Source: Thermithiobacillus plumbiphilus | Lineage (GTDB): Bacteria > Pseudomonadota > Gammaproteobacteria > Acidithiobacillales > Thermithiobacillaceae | Assembly: GCF_038070005.1 (NCBI RefSeq) | Contig: NZ_JBBPCO010000008.1 | Location: 92,729-156,728, forward strand | Length of the DNA stretch: 64,000 bases | Direction: 5' to 3' | Part shown: positions 35,095 to 42,597 of the stretch, piece by piece | Layout: each line of letters opens with the position of its first letter | Numbering within the stretch: position 1 is the first letter of the stretch | Notes under the pieces: model-generated | The model's input: only the letters and a program-made list of their open reading frames with translations | Told to the model about the DNA's origin: nothing | Databases searched by the model: none | Position numbers and translations under genes: made by a program

Positions 35095-35489
35095 TTTTCC
35101 ACCCTGATCTGTGTGCCTTCGCCGGGCCGACTCTGAATCTCGAAGTGATCGGCAAACTCGCGGATGGCGCTCAGGCCGTCTCCATGCGAGCCGGCGGTGG
35201 AAAAGTTGGCGCGCAGGGCCTGTGCGATATCGGTAATGCCAGGGCCCCGGTCCCGCGCCTCGATGCGCAGCCCGCGTCTGTCGCCATCCGGGATGAGCTC
35301 CAGGCACATTTCGCCCCCGCCGCCATGCCTGATGATATTGCTGGCAAGTTCCGCGGCAATGATCTCGATGCGCGCCAGATCATTGCCGCTGAAGGCGCAG
35401 CGGGCGGCGAAGCGCCGCGTTTCCTGCCGCGCCCAGAGTACGTCTTCAGGACGTTTCAGCGGCAGGGTGCAGGCCGGATTCAAAGCCAT
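35082..35489 (-). CDS. RsbW/RsbT-like ATP-binding protein (second GHKL ATPase)
   Basis: This 135-residue protein is a single GHKL ATPase domain of the anti-sigma or switch kinase type. The N-box is ELASNIIRHG (Glu47, Asn51). The G1 box is DRGPGI (80-85). The G2 region reads GSHGDGLSAI (100-109). It is a paralogue of the RsbT gene just upstream and overlaps it by 10 bases. Bacillus has one such kinase here, so its partner is uncertain: it may be a second serine kinase for RsbS/RsbR or an RsbW-like protein whose sigma or anti-sigma partner lies elsewhere. Confidence 0.82.
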   Translation of the reverse strand: MALNPACTLPLKRPEDVLWARQETRRFAARCAFSGNDLARIEIIAAELASNIIRHGGGGEMCLELIPDGDRRGLRIEARDRGPGITDIAQALRANFSTAGSHGDGLSAIREFADHFEIQSRPGEGTQIRVEKWAR

Positions 35490-35890
35490 TTCCGGATGGT
35501 GATGTGCACGCCTTCACCCGGCGCACTGCGGATCTCGAATTCATCCATCAGCCGCTTAGTGCCTGGCAGGCCCGCGCCCAGGCCCTTGCCCGAGGAATAG
35601 CCCTGGCCCATGGCGCGGTCGAGGTCCTCGATGCCCGGGCCCTGGTCATCGAACTGTACCTCGATGCCTTTGCGGGGGCCGTCCTGCACCTCGCGCAGCA
35701 GCACACTGCCGCGCCCATGGGCATAGACGACGATATTGCGGGCGAGCTCTGAAATGGCGGTGGTGATGCGCGCCTGATCCACGGCCTTGAAGCCCAGCTT
35801 CTGCGCCATCTGGCGGCCTTCCTGCCGGGCGGTGATGACATCGGTCTCCACCTGAATGGGAATGTGCTTGCCTGGCAGGCTAGTCGTCAT
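35480..35890 (-). CDS. rsbT: Stressosome serine/threonine kinase RsbT
   Basis: RsbT is held in the stressosome by RsbR/RsbS. On stress it phosphorylates them and is released to activate its target. From ATG 35890 it has 136 residues as one GHKL ATPase domain, with the N-box ISELARNIVVYA (Glu48, Asn52), G1 DDQGPGI (81-87) and G2 GKGLGAGLPG (101-110). AGAGGA about 8 bases before 35890 supports that start, though ATG 35911 is also possible. Either start lies inside rsbS. The position right after rsbS matches every known rsbRST locus. Confidence 0.9.
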   Translation of the reverse strand: MTTSLPGKHIPIQVETDVITARQEGRQMAQKLGFKAVDQARITTAISELARNIVVYAHGRGSVLLREVQDGPRKGIEVQFDDQGPGIEDLDRAMGQGYSSGKGLGAGLPGTKRLMDEFEIRSAPGEGVHITIRKWL

Positions 35891-36275
35891 CCGCGGCATC
35901 CTCTGCGTCATCGTCTTCCACGATCAGCTCATGCAGCAGCGCGATGCCTTTCTCCAGGTTGCGGGCGGTAGGAACATTGCTCAGTTGCAGGCCAAGATCC
36001 ATCAGGATCAGGGCAATGGCCGGCGTCATGCCGACCACCACCGTCAGGGCGCCCATCAGGCCGGCCATGGCGGCGATGTCATTGAGCACCCGCGCCATGA
36101 AGGAGTCCACGAACTCCAGCGCGCTGATGTCGAGGATCAGGCCCGCCGCGCCGGTTTTCTCGATGCGCTCCAGGATATCGCTTTGCAGTTCCAGCACTGA
36201 CTGGTCATGGAGGTCGCCCTGGATGGGAACGATCAGGTGCTGCCCGATCTGCAGAATGGGGATGTTGCTGGCCAT
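35880..36275 (-). CDS. rsbS: Stressosome core antagonist RsbS (STAS domain)
   Basis: RsbS is a single STAS-domain scaffold protein of the stressosome. It has 131 residues. The phosphorylation site is Ser58 in LEFVDSFMARVL, matching Ser59 of Bacillus RsbS. The STAS fold is clear (IPIQGDLHDQSVLELQSDI, LILDISALE, MTPAIALILMDLG). The C-terminus ends in a strongly acidic tail (VEDDDAEDAADDD) that I do not associate with Bacillus RsbS. It starts 1 base after rsbR and overlaps rsbT by 11 bases. Confidence 0.93.
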   Translation of the reverse strand: MASNIPILQIGQHLIVPIQGDLHDQSVLELQSDILERIEKTGAAGLILDISALEFVDSFMARVLNDIAAMAGLMGALTVVVGMTPAIALILMDLGLQLSNVPTARNLEKGIALLHELIVEDDDAEDAADDD

Positions 36276-36276
36276 C

Positions 36277-37125
36277 TCACTGGCTCCCCTTGGCCGGGCG
36301 TACCGTAAGCTTCAGCTCCCGGAAGGCCTGTTTGAGCCCGGCGCGCAGGCTGGCCTTGGTGTTGAGCTGGCCAAGGTCGACGCCGAGCTGCACCAGGGTC
36401 TGGGCGATGGCCGGATTGATGCCGGTGATGATGGATCGGGTGCCGAGCAGGCGCACGGATTCCACGGTGCGCATCAGGCGGTTGGCGACCTGGGTATCGA
36501 CGATGGGCACGCCGGTGATGTCCATGATGACGATATCGGCCTGATACTGGATCACCGATTCCAGCAGCTTTTCCATGATCTCCTTGGCGCGGATGGAGTC
36601 GATCGTGCCCACCAGCGGCAGGGCAACAATGCCTTCCCAGACCTGGATCACCGGGGTGGACAGTTCGGCCAGGGCCTGGCCCTGGCTCTTGATGATGCGC
36701 TCGCGGGCCAGTGAGAAGCTCTCGAAGCTGAAAAGACCCACCTGGTCGATGAGATTGTTGATTTCCCAGGAAGCCCCCGCCAGATGCTTGCTGTCCAGGT
36801 CGTCCTGATAAAACGGGAAAAGCACCTGCTTGAGCGAGAAGATGTAGCTGGCGGTCTCCGAGGGGCTGACGCCACGCTCGGCAAAGTCCGTGGCCAGGTG
36901 CTGGACGAACTCGCGCAGGCCGGCAAAGCCATCCCGCTGCAGGTCTGGCGCGCCCGCCTGTTCAAGTCCCTGCTGCAGCTTCTGCAGGAACTGGCTGCAC
37001 ATGCGCTGCAGTTCGTCGCGGCTCATGAGCTGGTTGATGCGGGTGCTGGTATCGGTGGTGGCCTGCAGCCAATTGCCAAGAATCCGGTCCTGGTGGTCGC
37101 GGAGCAGGTTGTGGTGTTTTTTCAT
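36277..37125 (-). CDS. rsbR: Stressosome sensor RsbR with RsbRD-type N-terminus
   Basis: RsbR forms the stressosome shell with RsbS and carries the sensory turret. It has 282 residues. Residues 1-150 are an all-helical domain resembling the RsbRD N-terminal type rather than the haem globin or LOV type seen in some homologues. The STAS domain (about 160-275) has Thr211 in PIVDTQVANRL and Thr243 in NPAIAQTLVQLG, equivalent to the two RsbT-phosphorylated threonines of Bacillus RsbRA. What it senses is unknown. It is the first gene of the run, and AGGA precedes the ATG. Confidence 0.92.
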   Translation of the reverse strand: MKKHHNLLRDHQDRILGNWLQATTDTSTRINQLMSRDELQRMCSQFLQKLQQGLEQAGAPDLQRDGFAGLREFVQHLATDFAERGVSPSETASYIFSLKQVLFPFYQDDLDSKHLAGASWEINNLIDQVGLFSFESFSLARERIIKSQGQALAELSTPVIQVWEGIVALPLVGTIDSIRAKEIMEKLLESVIQYQADIVIMDITGVPIVDTQVANRLMRTVESVRLLGTRSIITGINPAIAQTLVQLGVDLGQLNTKASLRAGLKQAFRELKLTVRPAKGSQ

Positions 37126-37218
37126 GTGTCTTTATCCTGAGCGGGAAGCCGGTAGCTGTCAGATTCATGTTGTTTGCTGTGGAGCGCTGCCAAGGATTCT
37201 ACCTGCCCCTTTACGCAT

Positions 37219-37252
37219 GGCAAGGGACCTGGAGCCCCTTGGGCTGGCAAGC
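37219..37252. repeat. Repeated TGGCAAG heptamers with inverted repeat in the rsbR/PAS-kinase divergent region
   Basis: TGGCAAG occurs at 37219-37225 and 37246-37252. Between them CAAGGG (37222-37227) and CCCTTG (37237-37242) form an inverted repeat. The 173-base region 37126-37298 separates rsbR from the PAS kinase and must hold both promoters; a TATCAT at 37269-37274 is a possible -10 for the kinase. Confidence 0.35.
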
Positions 37253-37298
37253 GGGAGAGGCCGGAGTGTATCATGTAGCCTAATTTTCAGGAACGCTG

Positions 37299-39236
37299 GT
37301 GGCCATGCCTACACCCAATTCTGCCTTTGATGAGCTCGAAATCTATCGTACTTCCTTCGAGCACGCGGGGGTGGCCATGGTGCATATGGCGCCGGATCAC
37401 CGGGTCTTGCGCGTCAACCGGGCCATGTGCCAGCTCCTGGGCTATACCGAAGCGGAGCTCCGGCAGCTTACCTTCCCCGCCATCACCCATCCCGATGATC
37501 TGGCCTTGGATATCAGGCTGATCGATCAGCTCATGGCCGGCGACATGGACGTGCTGCACCGCGAAAAGCGCTATCTGCACAAGGATGGACACACAGTCTG
37601 GGCCCGGCTGACCATGACGGTGGTGCGCGATGCCACCGGCCAGCCCCTGTTTCGGGTGGGTGTCATCGAGGATATCCGCGAGCGCAAGGCCCTGGAGCGG
37701 GCCCGTGCCGAGAGCGAGTCGCTGTTTGCCATCCTCTTCAACCAGGCGGCGGTCGGCATGGTTCACAAGAGCCTGGATCAGCGCTTCATGGCGGTCAATG
37801 ATTTCTTCTGCGAAATGCTTGGTTACAGCCGCGAGGAACTGCTGGGACGCAGGTTCAGCGACATCACGTCTGCCGAAGACGTGGCTACGGAAGAAGAATT
37901 GATCAGATGCGTGCTGGCGGGAGAAAGCACCAATTACGCCTTGGAGAAGCGCTATGTCCACAAGCAGGGTCACGTGATCTGGGTCTATCTCAGTGGCTCG
38001 CTGTACCGCGACGCCCAGGGCGAACCACGCTTTTACATTGTGACTGCCCAGGACATCACGGCTCGCAAGCGGGCCCAGGAAGCCCTGCAGAATGCTTCCC
38101 GCCTGCACCGGACCATCCTCGAAAATGCCTCCATCCCCATCTTTGCAACTGACTGGGAAGGCATCCTGACCCTGGTCAACCGCGCCGTGAGCGAGGTCAG
38201 CGGCTATGCTGCCCATGAGCTGATCGGCCGGCCCTTTTTCATGCTCTTTCCGGAATCGGACATCCCGGCCGCCAACACTGCCCTGATGGATATGGCCATG
38301 TACGGCAGAGCAGTAGCGAATCTGGAGACCCGCTGGCGGCGCAAGGACGGCGCGCTGCGCACGGTGCGCTTCAGTGCCACGCCGCTGCTCGAGGATGGCC
38401 GGCTCGTCAGCGCCGTGGGGGCGGTGGAGGACATCACCGAGTTTCGCCGTGCCGAGGCCGCCATCCGTGAGCTCAACGAGACTTTGGAACAGCGCGTGGC
38501 CGAGCGCACCGCCGAGCTGCAGGCCACCAATCAGGAGCTGGAATCCTTCTGTTATTCGGTGTCGCACGATCTGCGCGCGCCGCTGCGTGCCATCCATGGC
38601 TTCGCGCACATCCTGCGCGAGGAGCTGGGCGAGCGCCTGGCGGGGCAGGAGAGCGCCTATCTCGAACGCGTCGAGCGCGCCAGCGTGCGCATGGGCCAGC
38701 TCATCGACGACCTGCTGGACCTGTCACGCCTGACCCGCGCCGAGATGCTCAAGCGCCCGGTGGACCTTGGCAAGCTGGCGGATGTGGTCATGGCCGTCAT
38801 GGTGGAGCGTGATCCGCAGCGGCAGGTGCGTTTCGTGCAGCTGGGCGACTGCCGGGCCTGGGGCGATTCGCAGCTCCTGAAAGTGGTGCTGGAGCATCTG
38901 CTCGGCAACGCCTGGAAATTCACCGCCCATCGACCGGATGCCTGTATCGAGTTTGGCTGCTTCGAGCAGGAGGGAGAGCCGGCCTTCTACGTGCGCGACA
39001 ACGGCGTGGGCTTTGACATGGCCTACGTCAACAAGCTGTTCCTGCCCTTTCAGCGCCTGCATGGCATCGATGAATTCGAGGGCACCGGCATCGGGCTCGC
39101 TACCGTCAGCCGGATCATCGCGCGCCACGGTGGGCGGGTCTGGGCCGAGGGCCAGGTGGGAGAAGGCGCGACTTTCTGGTTCACGCTGACGCGCCCGGTC
39201 CCGACGGATCAGCCGGTCGTGATGGTTTCGGGCTAG
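37299..39236 (+). CDS. Cytoplasmic PAS-PAS-PAS histidine kinase
   Basis: This protein has 645 residues and no transmembrane segments. Three PAS/PAC units lie at about 15-130, 138-258 and 264-384; each ends in a PAC-like tail (VGVIEDIRERK, VTAQDITARKR, VGAVEDITEFR). A coiled coil (388-412) links to HisKA with His423 in YSVSHDLRAPLRAIHGF, the phytochrome-kinase-like type, then an HATPase domain (ASVRMGQLIDDLLDLSRL, GTGIGLATVSRIIARHGG). GTG 37299 has AGGA 6 bases upstream; ATG 37305 is the alternative. No response regulator is adjacent. It is divergent from the stressosome genes and may feed the same network. Confidence 0.9.
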   Translation: MAMPTPNSAFDELEIYRTSFEHAGVAMVHMAPDHRVLRVNRAMCQLLGYTEAELRQLTFPAITHPDDLALDIRLIDQLMAGDMDVLHREKRYLHKDGHTVWARLTMTVVRDATGQPLFRVGVIEDIRERKALERARAESESLFAILFNQAAVGMVHKSLDQRFMAVNDFFCEMLGYSREELLGRRFSDITSAEDVATEEELIRCVLAGESTNYALEKRYVHKQGHVIWVYLSGSLYRDAQGEPRFYIVTAQDITARKRAQEALQNASRLHRTILENASIPIFATDWEGILTLVNRAVSEVSGYAAHELIGRPFFMLFPESDIPAANTALMDMAMYGRAVANLETRWRRKDGALRTVRFSATPLLEDGRLVSAVGAVEDITEFRRAEAAIRELNETLEQRVAERTAELQATNQELESFCYSVSHDLRAPLRAIHGFAHILREELGERLAGQESAYLERVERASVRMGQLIDDLLDLSRLTRAEMLKRPVDLGKLADVVMAVMVERDPQRQVRFVQLGDCRAWGDSQLLKVVLEHLLGNAWKFTAHRPDACIEFGCFEQEGEPAFYVRDNGVGFDMAYVNKLFLPFQRLHGIDEFEGTGIGLATVSRIIARHGGRVWAEGQVGEGATFWFTLTRPVPTDQPVVMVSG

Positions 39237-39245
39237 CCGGCTCGT

Positions 39246-39276
39246 CCTGCCTGGGCTTGACCCTGTATCAGGCAGG
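39246..39276. terminator. Hairpin between the convergent PAS-kinase and pyrD genes
   Basis: CCTGCCTG (39246-39253) pairs perfectly with CAGGCAGG (39269-39276), with a 15-base loop, in the 54-base gap between two gene ends. Neither side has a T-run, so efficiency as an intrinsic terminator is doubtful. Confidence 0.35.
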
Positions 39277-39290
39277 CTCTGGTCGCGCCA

Positions 39291-40400
39291 TCAGGCCAGA
39301 TCCTGAGCCCTTGCTTCGCTGATATGACCCAGTCCATCCCTTTTCAAGAGCTTGAGCAGTTCGCGCTTGATCCGATGCGCGACTTCCGGGCCCTCGTAGA
39401 TGAAACCCGTATAAAGCTGCACCAGGCTGGCGCCGGCGCGGATCTTGTCATAGGCGTCCTGACCATTGGCGATGCCGCCAACGCCGATGATCGGCACCTG
39501 GCCTTGGGTCGCCCGGGCCAGCCGCCGAATCATCTCGGTGCTGCGCTGGCGCAGCGGCTGACCGCTCAGGCCGCCGGCCTCGTCCAGGGCCTGGCTGAGG
39601 CCCTCGCGGCTCAGGGTGGTGTTGGTGGCGATCAGGCCATCGATCAGCCTGCCGCTGCCGTCCGCGAGCGTGCTCAGTGCCAGTTCGCCGATGGCATCGA
39701 CGTCCTCTGACGCCAGATCCGGCGCGATCTTCAGCAGTACCGGCAGGGGTGGGCGCGCATGCGTTGCCGCCAGGCGCTGATTGGCCGCCTGCACCGCCTG
39801 CATCAATCCCTTCAGATAATCCGCACCCTGCAGCAATCTCAGTCCCGGCGTATTGGGCGAACTGACGTTCACCACTGCGTAATCCCCATACGCAAACAGC
39901 GTTTCCAGGGCGCTGACGTAATCGCTGGCGGCCTCTTCCAGCGGGGTATCCTTGTTCTTGCCAAGATTCAGGCCGACGGGCACTTGCTGATCGCGCAGGC
40001 GCGCCAGCCGGCGGGCCACGGCAGGGGCGCCCTCGCTTGGGAAGCCCAGGCGGTTGATGATGGCGCGATCGGCTTCCAGACGAAACAGGCGCGGCGCGGG
40101 ATTGCCGGGCTGCGGCCGGGGCGTGACCGTGCCGATCTCGACAAAGCCAAAGCCAAGGGCCGCGAGCGCCGGCACCGCCCGGGCATTCTTGTCGAAACCG
40201 GCGGCCATGCCCAGGGGGTTGGGGAAGCGCAGGCCAAACACGGTTTGCGACAGCCGCGCATCCTCCAGGTAGAACTGGGTCCGCATCATGCCCCGGCTGA
40301 TGCTGCAAGTGCCGGCCTTCTCCAGCGCCAGGATGGCCAGGTCATGGGCGCGTTCGGGATCGAGGCGGAAAACGGCGGGCTTGAAAATCTGGTAGAACAT
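39291..40400 (-). CDS. pyrD: Dihydroorotate dehydrogenase (quinone), class 2
   Basis: PyrD oxidises dihydroorotate to orotate at the inner membrane, passing electrons to quinone. From ATG 40400 it has 369 residues. The N-terminal class 2 extension ([21 protein letters not shown]) marks the membrane-associated type. FMN and substrate motifs include [41 protein letters not shown] (with the catalytic serine) and [18 protein letters not shown] 40406 is an alternative start but ATG 40400 has AGGG upstream. The gene is monocistronic and convergent with the PAS kinase. Confidence 0.96.
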   Translation of the reverse strand: MFYQIFKPAVFRLDPERAHDLAILALEKAGTCSISRGMMRTQFYLEDARLSQTVFGLRFPNPLGMAAGFDKNARAVPALAALGFGFVEIGTVTPRPQPGNPAPRLFRLEADRAIINRLGFPSEGAPAVARRLARLRDQQVPVGLNLGKNKDTPLEEAASDYVSALETLFAYGDYAVVNVSSPNTPGLRLLQGADYLKGLMQAVQAANQRLAATHARPPLPVLLKIAPDLASEDVDAIGELALSTLADGSGRLIDGLIATNTTLSREGLSQALDEAGGLSGQPLRQRSTEMIRRLARATQGQVPIIGVGGIANGQDAYDKIRAGASLVQLYTGFIYEGPEVAHRIKRELLKLLKRDGLGHISEARAQDLA

Positions 40401-40601
40401 GGACACCCTGCATTCGGATCGAGGCGCAGGCGGACACCTGCGCGCCTATGGTAAAGCGCCGGCTCCCTGCTGGCCAGTATCTATCCCCTTGCATGCCCTC
40501 GGCTGATATGCTTAACGCCAATTGCCGGAATGAGTTATGCTGTAGCCTGTTGTCCGTTCGGGTTGTCGGCGGGCCTTGCAAGCCCATCAGGAGGAGTTCA
40601 C

Positions 40602-41093
40602 ATGCTGTCCGCGAAAACGGCTGATCTGTCACAGTTTCTGAAGCACCAGCACCTGTGCCAATCACTGACGATGCAGGAAATCGATACCTTGCTGCAATAT
40701 GTGGAACATCAGGGCTTTACCAAGAATGAGGTGATCGCGGATATCGGCGCCCTCGGCGAAACGCTCTATTTCGTGGTCAAGGGAGAAGTAGCGCTGATCT
40801 ATGATAGCCCGGATGGCGAGCAGAAGGAGGTCGGGCGCATGGTGGAAGGCGAACTGATGGGCGAGATGTCCTTCTTCGATCGTCAGCCGCGCAGTGCAAG
40901 GCTGGTGTCAAAAAGCGATGAAACCGAAGTGCTGGCGCTGACCCGCGCCCATTACAAGCGCCTGCGGGTCGAGCACTCCTATATCGCCGTGAATCTGCTG
41001 GAGCACGCCATCGTCAGCCTCGACCACCTGTTCCGCAGGTTGTCCAAAGACTATGCCGACTGCTCGACCTATCTCTTTGGACTGAAGAAATAG
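40602..41093 (+). CDS. Orphan cyclic nucleotide-binding domain protein
   Basis: This protein has 163 residues from ATG 40602, preceded by a strong AGGAGGAG site. One cyclic-nucleotide-binding beta-roll is visible (about 20-135), with GETLYFVVKGEVALIYD, the phosphate-cassette region GELMGEMSFFDRQPRSARL (the RSA part contacts the phosphate in CRP-like proteins) and an LTRAHYKRLR helix. The C-terminus is a short helical tail, and no helix-turn-helix DNA-binding domain follows. So it is unlikely to be a CRP-like regulator on its own. It could sense cAMP or c-di-GMP and bind a partner. The role is unknown. Confidence 0.8.
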   Translation: MLSAKTADLSQFLKHQHLCQSLTMQEIDTLLQYVEHQGFTKNEVIADIGALGETLYFVVKGEVALIYDSPDGEQKEVGRMVEGELMGEMSFFDRQPRSARLVSKSDETEVLALTRAHYKRLRVEHSYIAVNLLEHAIVSLDHLFRRLSKDYADCSTYLFGLKK

Positions 41094-41226
41094 CCCAAAT
41101 CGTCAAGGCCGCCCCTCTCTGCCCGGAAAGCCAATCTCGTAGCAGGGAGGCGGCCCGCGCGTCTACCTGCCTGCTGCATGGCTTCATCCGGCGGGTTTGA
41201 TGCCGGTGCCGACCCGGGATAACCCT

Positions 41227-42396
41227 ATGCCCCTGCCGCTGCATTTCACCACGCTGCCACCGCTGTCGCTCTATGTGCACCTACCCTGGTGCGTGCGCAA
41301 ATGCCCCTATTGCGACTTCAACAGCCATGCCGCCGACGGCGACCTCCCGGAAGCAGATTACGTCGATGCCCTGCTGGCCGATCTCGAACGTGACCTGCCC
41401 CTGATCTGGGGGCGTCAGGTCGAGACCATCTTCTTCGGTGGCGGCACGCCCAGCCTCTTCAGCCCCGACGCGCTGGACCAGTTACTCTCCGGCATTCGCG
41501 CCCGCCTGCCGCTGGCGCCCTTTGTCGAGGTGACCCTGGAGGCCAATCCCGGCACCCTGGAAAGCGGGCGCTTCCAGGCTTTTCGCGCGCTGGGCATCAA
41601 TCGTCTGTCCATCGGCGTGCAGTCCTTTGATGATGTCATGCTCGAACGGCTTGGGCGCATACATGGCGCGGTGCAGGCGCGGGCGGCGGTGGAAAGCGCG
41701 CTGCAGGCGGGGTTTGATAGCTTCAACATCGATCTGATGTTCGGTTTGCCGGGCCAGCACATGGAGGCCGCCCTGCGGGATCTTGAGACAGCCCTTGAAT
41801 TCGCGCCAGCGCATGTCTCGCTGTATCAATTGACCCTGGAGCCCAATACCCGTTTTGCCTATGAGCCGCCGCCCGGGTTGCCGGACAATGACATGGCCGG
41901 CGAAATGGAGGACCTGCTGCGGGCGCGCCTTGAGGCGGCCGGTCTTGCGCGCTACGAGATCTCCGCCCATGCCCGGTCCGGCATGCGTGCGCGACACAAT
42001 CTGAATTACTGGCGCTTTGGCGACTATCTGGGTATCGGTGCGGGCGCCCACGGCAAGATCACCAGCCCGGGCGGCATCCTGCGCACCACCAAGCCGCGTG
42101 GCCCGGCGCAGTACATGAAGCAGGCCCTGGCAACGGGTGATTTGGGCGAGCGGCAAAATGTGTCGCCGAAGTCGCTGCCCTTCGAGTTTGCCCTGAATGT
42201 CTTTCGGCTGGTCGATGGGGTGGAAACCCGGCTCTTCGAGGCGCGTACCGGTCTGCCCTTGCTGGCCATCCAGGATGCGCTGGCACAGGCGGAGGCGGCC
42301 GGGCTGCTTCGCCGCGACCTGCTGAACATGGCGCCGACCCAGAAGGGAATGCATTTCCTGAACGATCTCGTGGCCCTCTTCCTGCCCCCGGCATGA
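41227..42396 (+). CDS. hemW: HemW family radical SAM haem chaperone
   Basis: HemW is a haem-binding radical SAM protein related to coproporphyrinogen oxidase HemN and is proposed to insert haem into respiratory enzymes. From ATG 41227 it has 389 residues. The radical SAM cysteines are in CVRKCPYC (Cys22, Cys26, Cys29) with the typical LSLYVHLPWC start, plus the FFGGGTPSLF block. The HemN-specific fourth N-terminal cysteine is absent, supporting HemW over HemN. An in-frame ATG at 41200 is possible. The gap before it (41094-41226) holds nothing I can support. Confidence 0.93.
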   Translation: MPLPLHFTTLPPLSLYVHLPWCVRKCPYCDFNSHAADGDLPEADYVDALLADLERDLPLIWGRQVETIFFGGGTPSLFSPDALDQLLSGIRARLPLAPFVEVTLEANPGTLESGRFQAFRALGINRLSIGVQSFDDVMLERLGRIHGAVQARAAVESALQAGFDSFNIDLMFGLPGQHMEAALRDLETALEFAPAHVSLYQLTLEPNTRFAYEPPPGLPDNDMAGEMEDLLRARLEAAGLARYEISAHARSGMRARHNLNYWRFGDYLGIGAGAHGKITSPGGILRTTKPRGPAQYMKQALATGDLGERQNVSPKSLPFEFALNVFRLVDGVETRLFEARTGLPLLAIQDALAQAEAAGLLRRDLLNMAPTQKGMHFLNDLVALFLPPA

Positions 42397-42413
42397 GACG
42401 CCTGTCCGGGGGT

Positions 42414-42443
42414 TTTACCGACCCTGCAAAATATGGCTACAAT
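42414..42443 (+). promoter_or_regulatory. Candidate promoter for the glycosyltransferase operon
   Basis: TTTACC (42414-42419) and TACAAT (42438-42443) are 18 bases apart in the 201-base gap before the glycosyltransferase gene. The leader would be about 150 bases. This is a hexamer match by eye only. Confidence 0.4.
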
Positions 42444-42597
42444 GAGGGGATTCCTGCGTGCGGATCAAGGTTCGGCATGTCGTCTGTTCATCCACCGCAG
42501 GGCCTCGGAAAGCGGGCCGCTTCAGGTACTGCCTCATGAGCCGTGGGCGCCTGCCCGGCCGGTCCGGGGTGACAGCTAACGGCAGGGGAGTCCGGAT

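Noticed and set aside
33452..37125. sigma-B or anti-sigma factor in the stressosome run
   Set aside because: Searched by eye on both strands. No sigma-70-family region 2 or 4 motif and no separate STAS antagonist beyond RsbS were found in this run.
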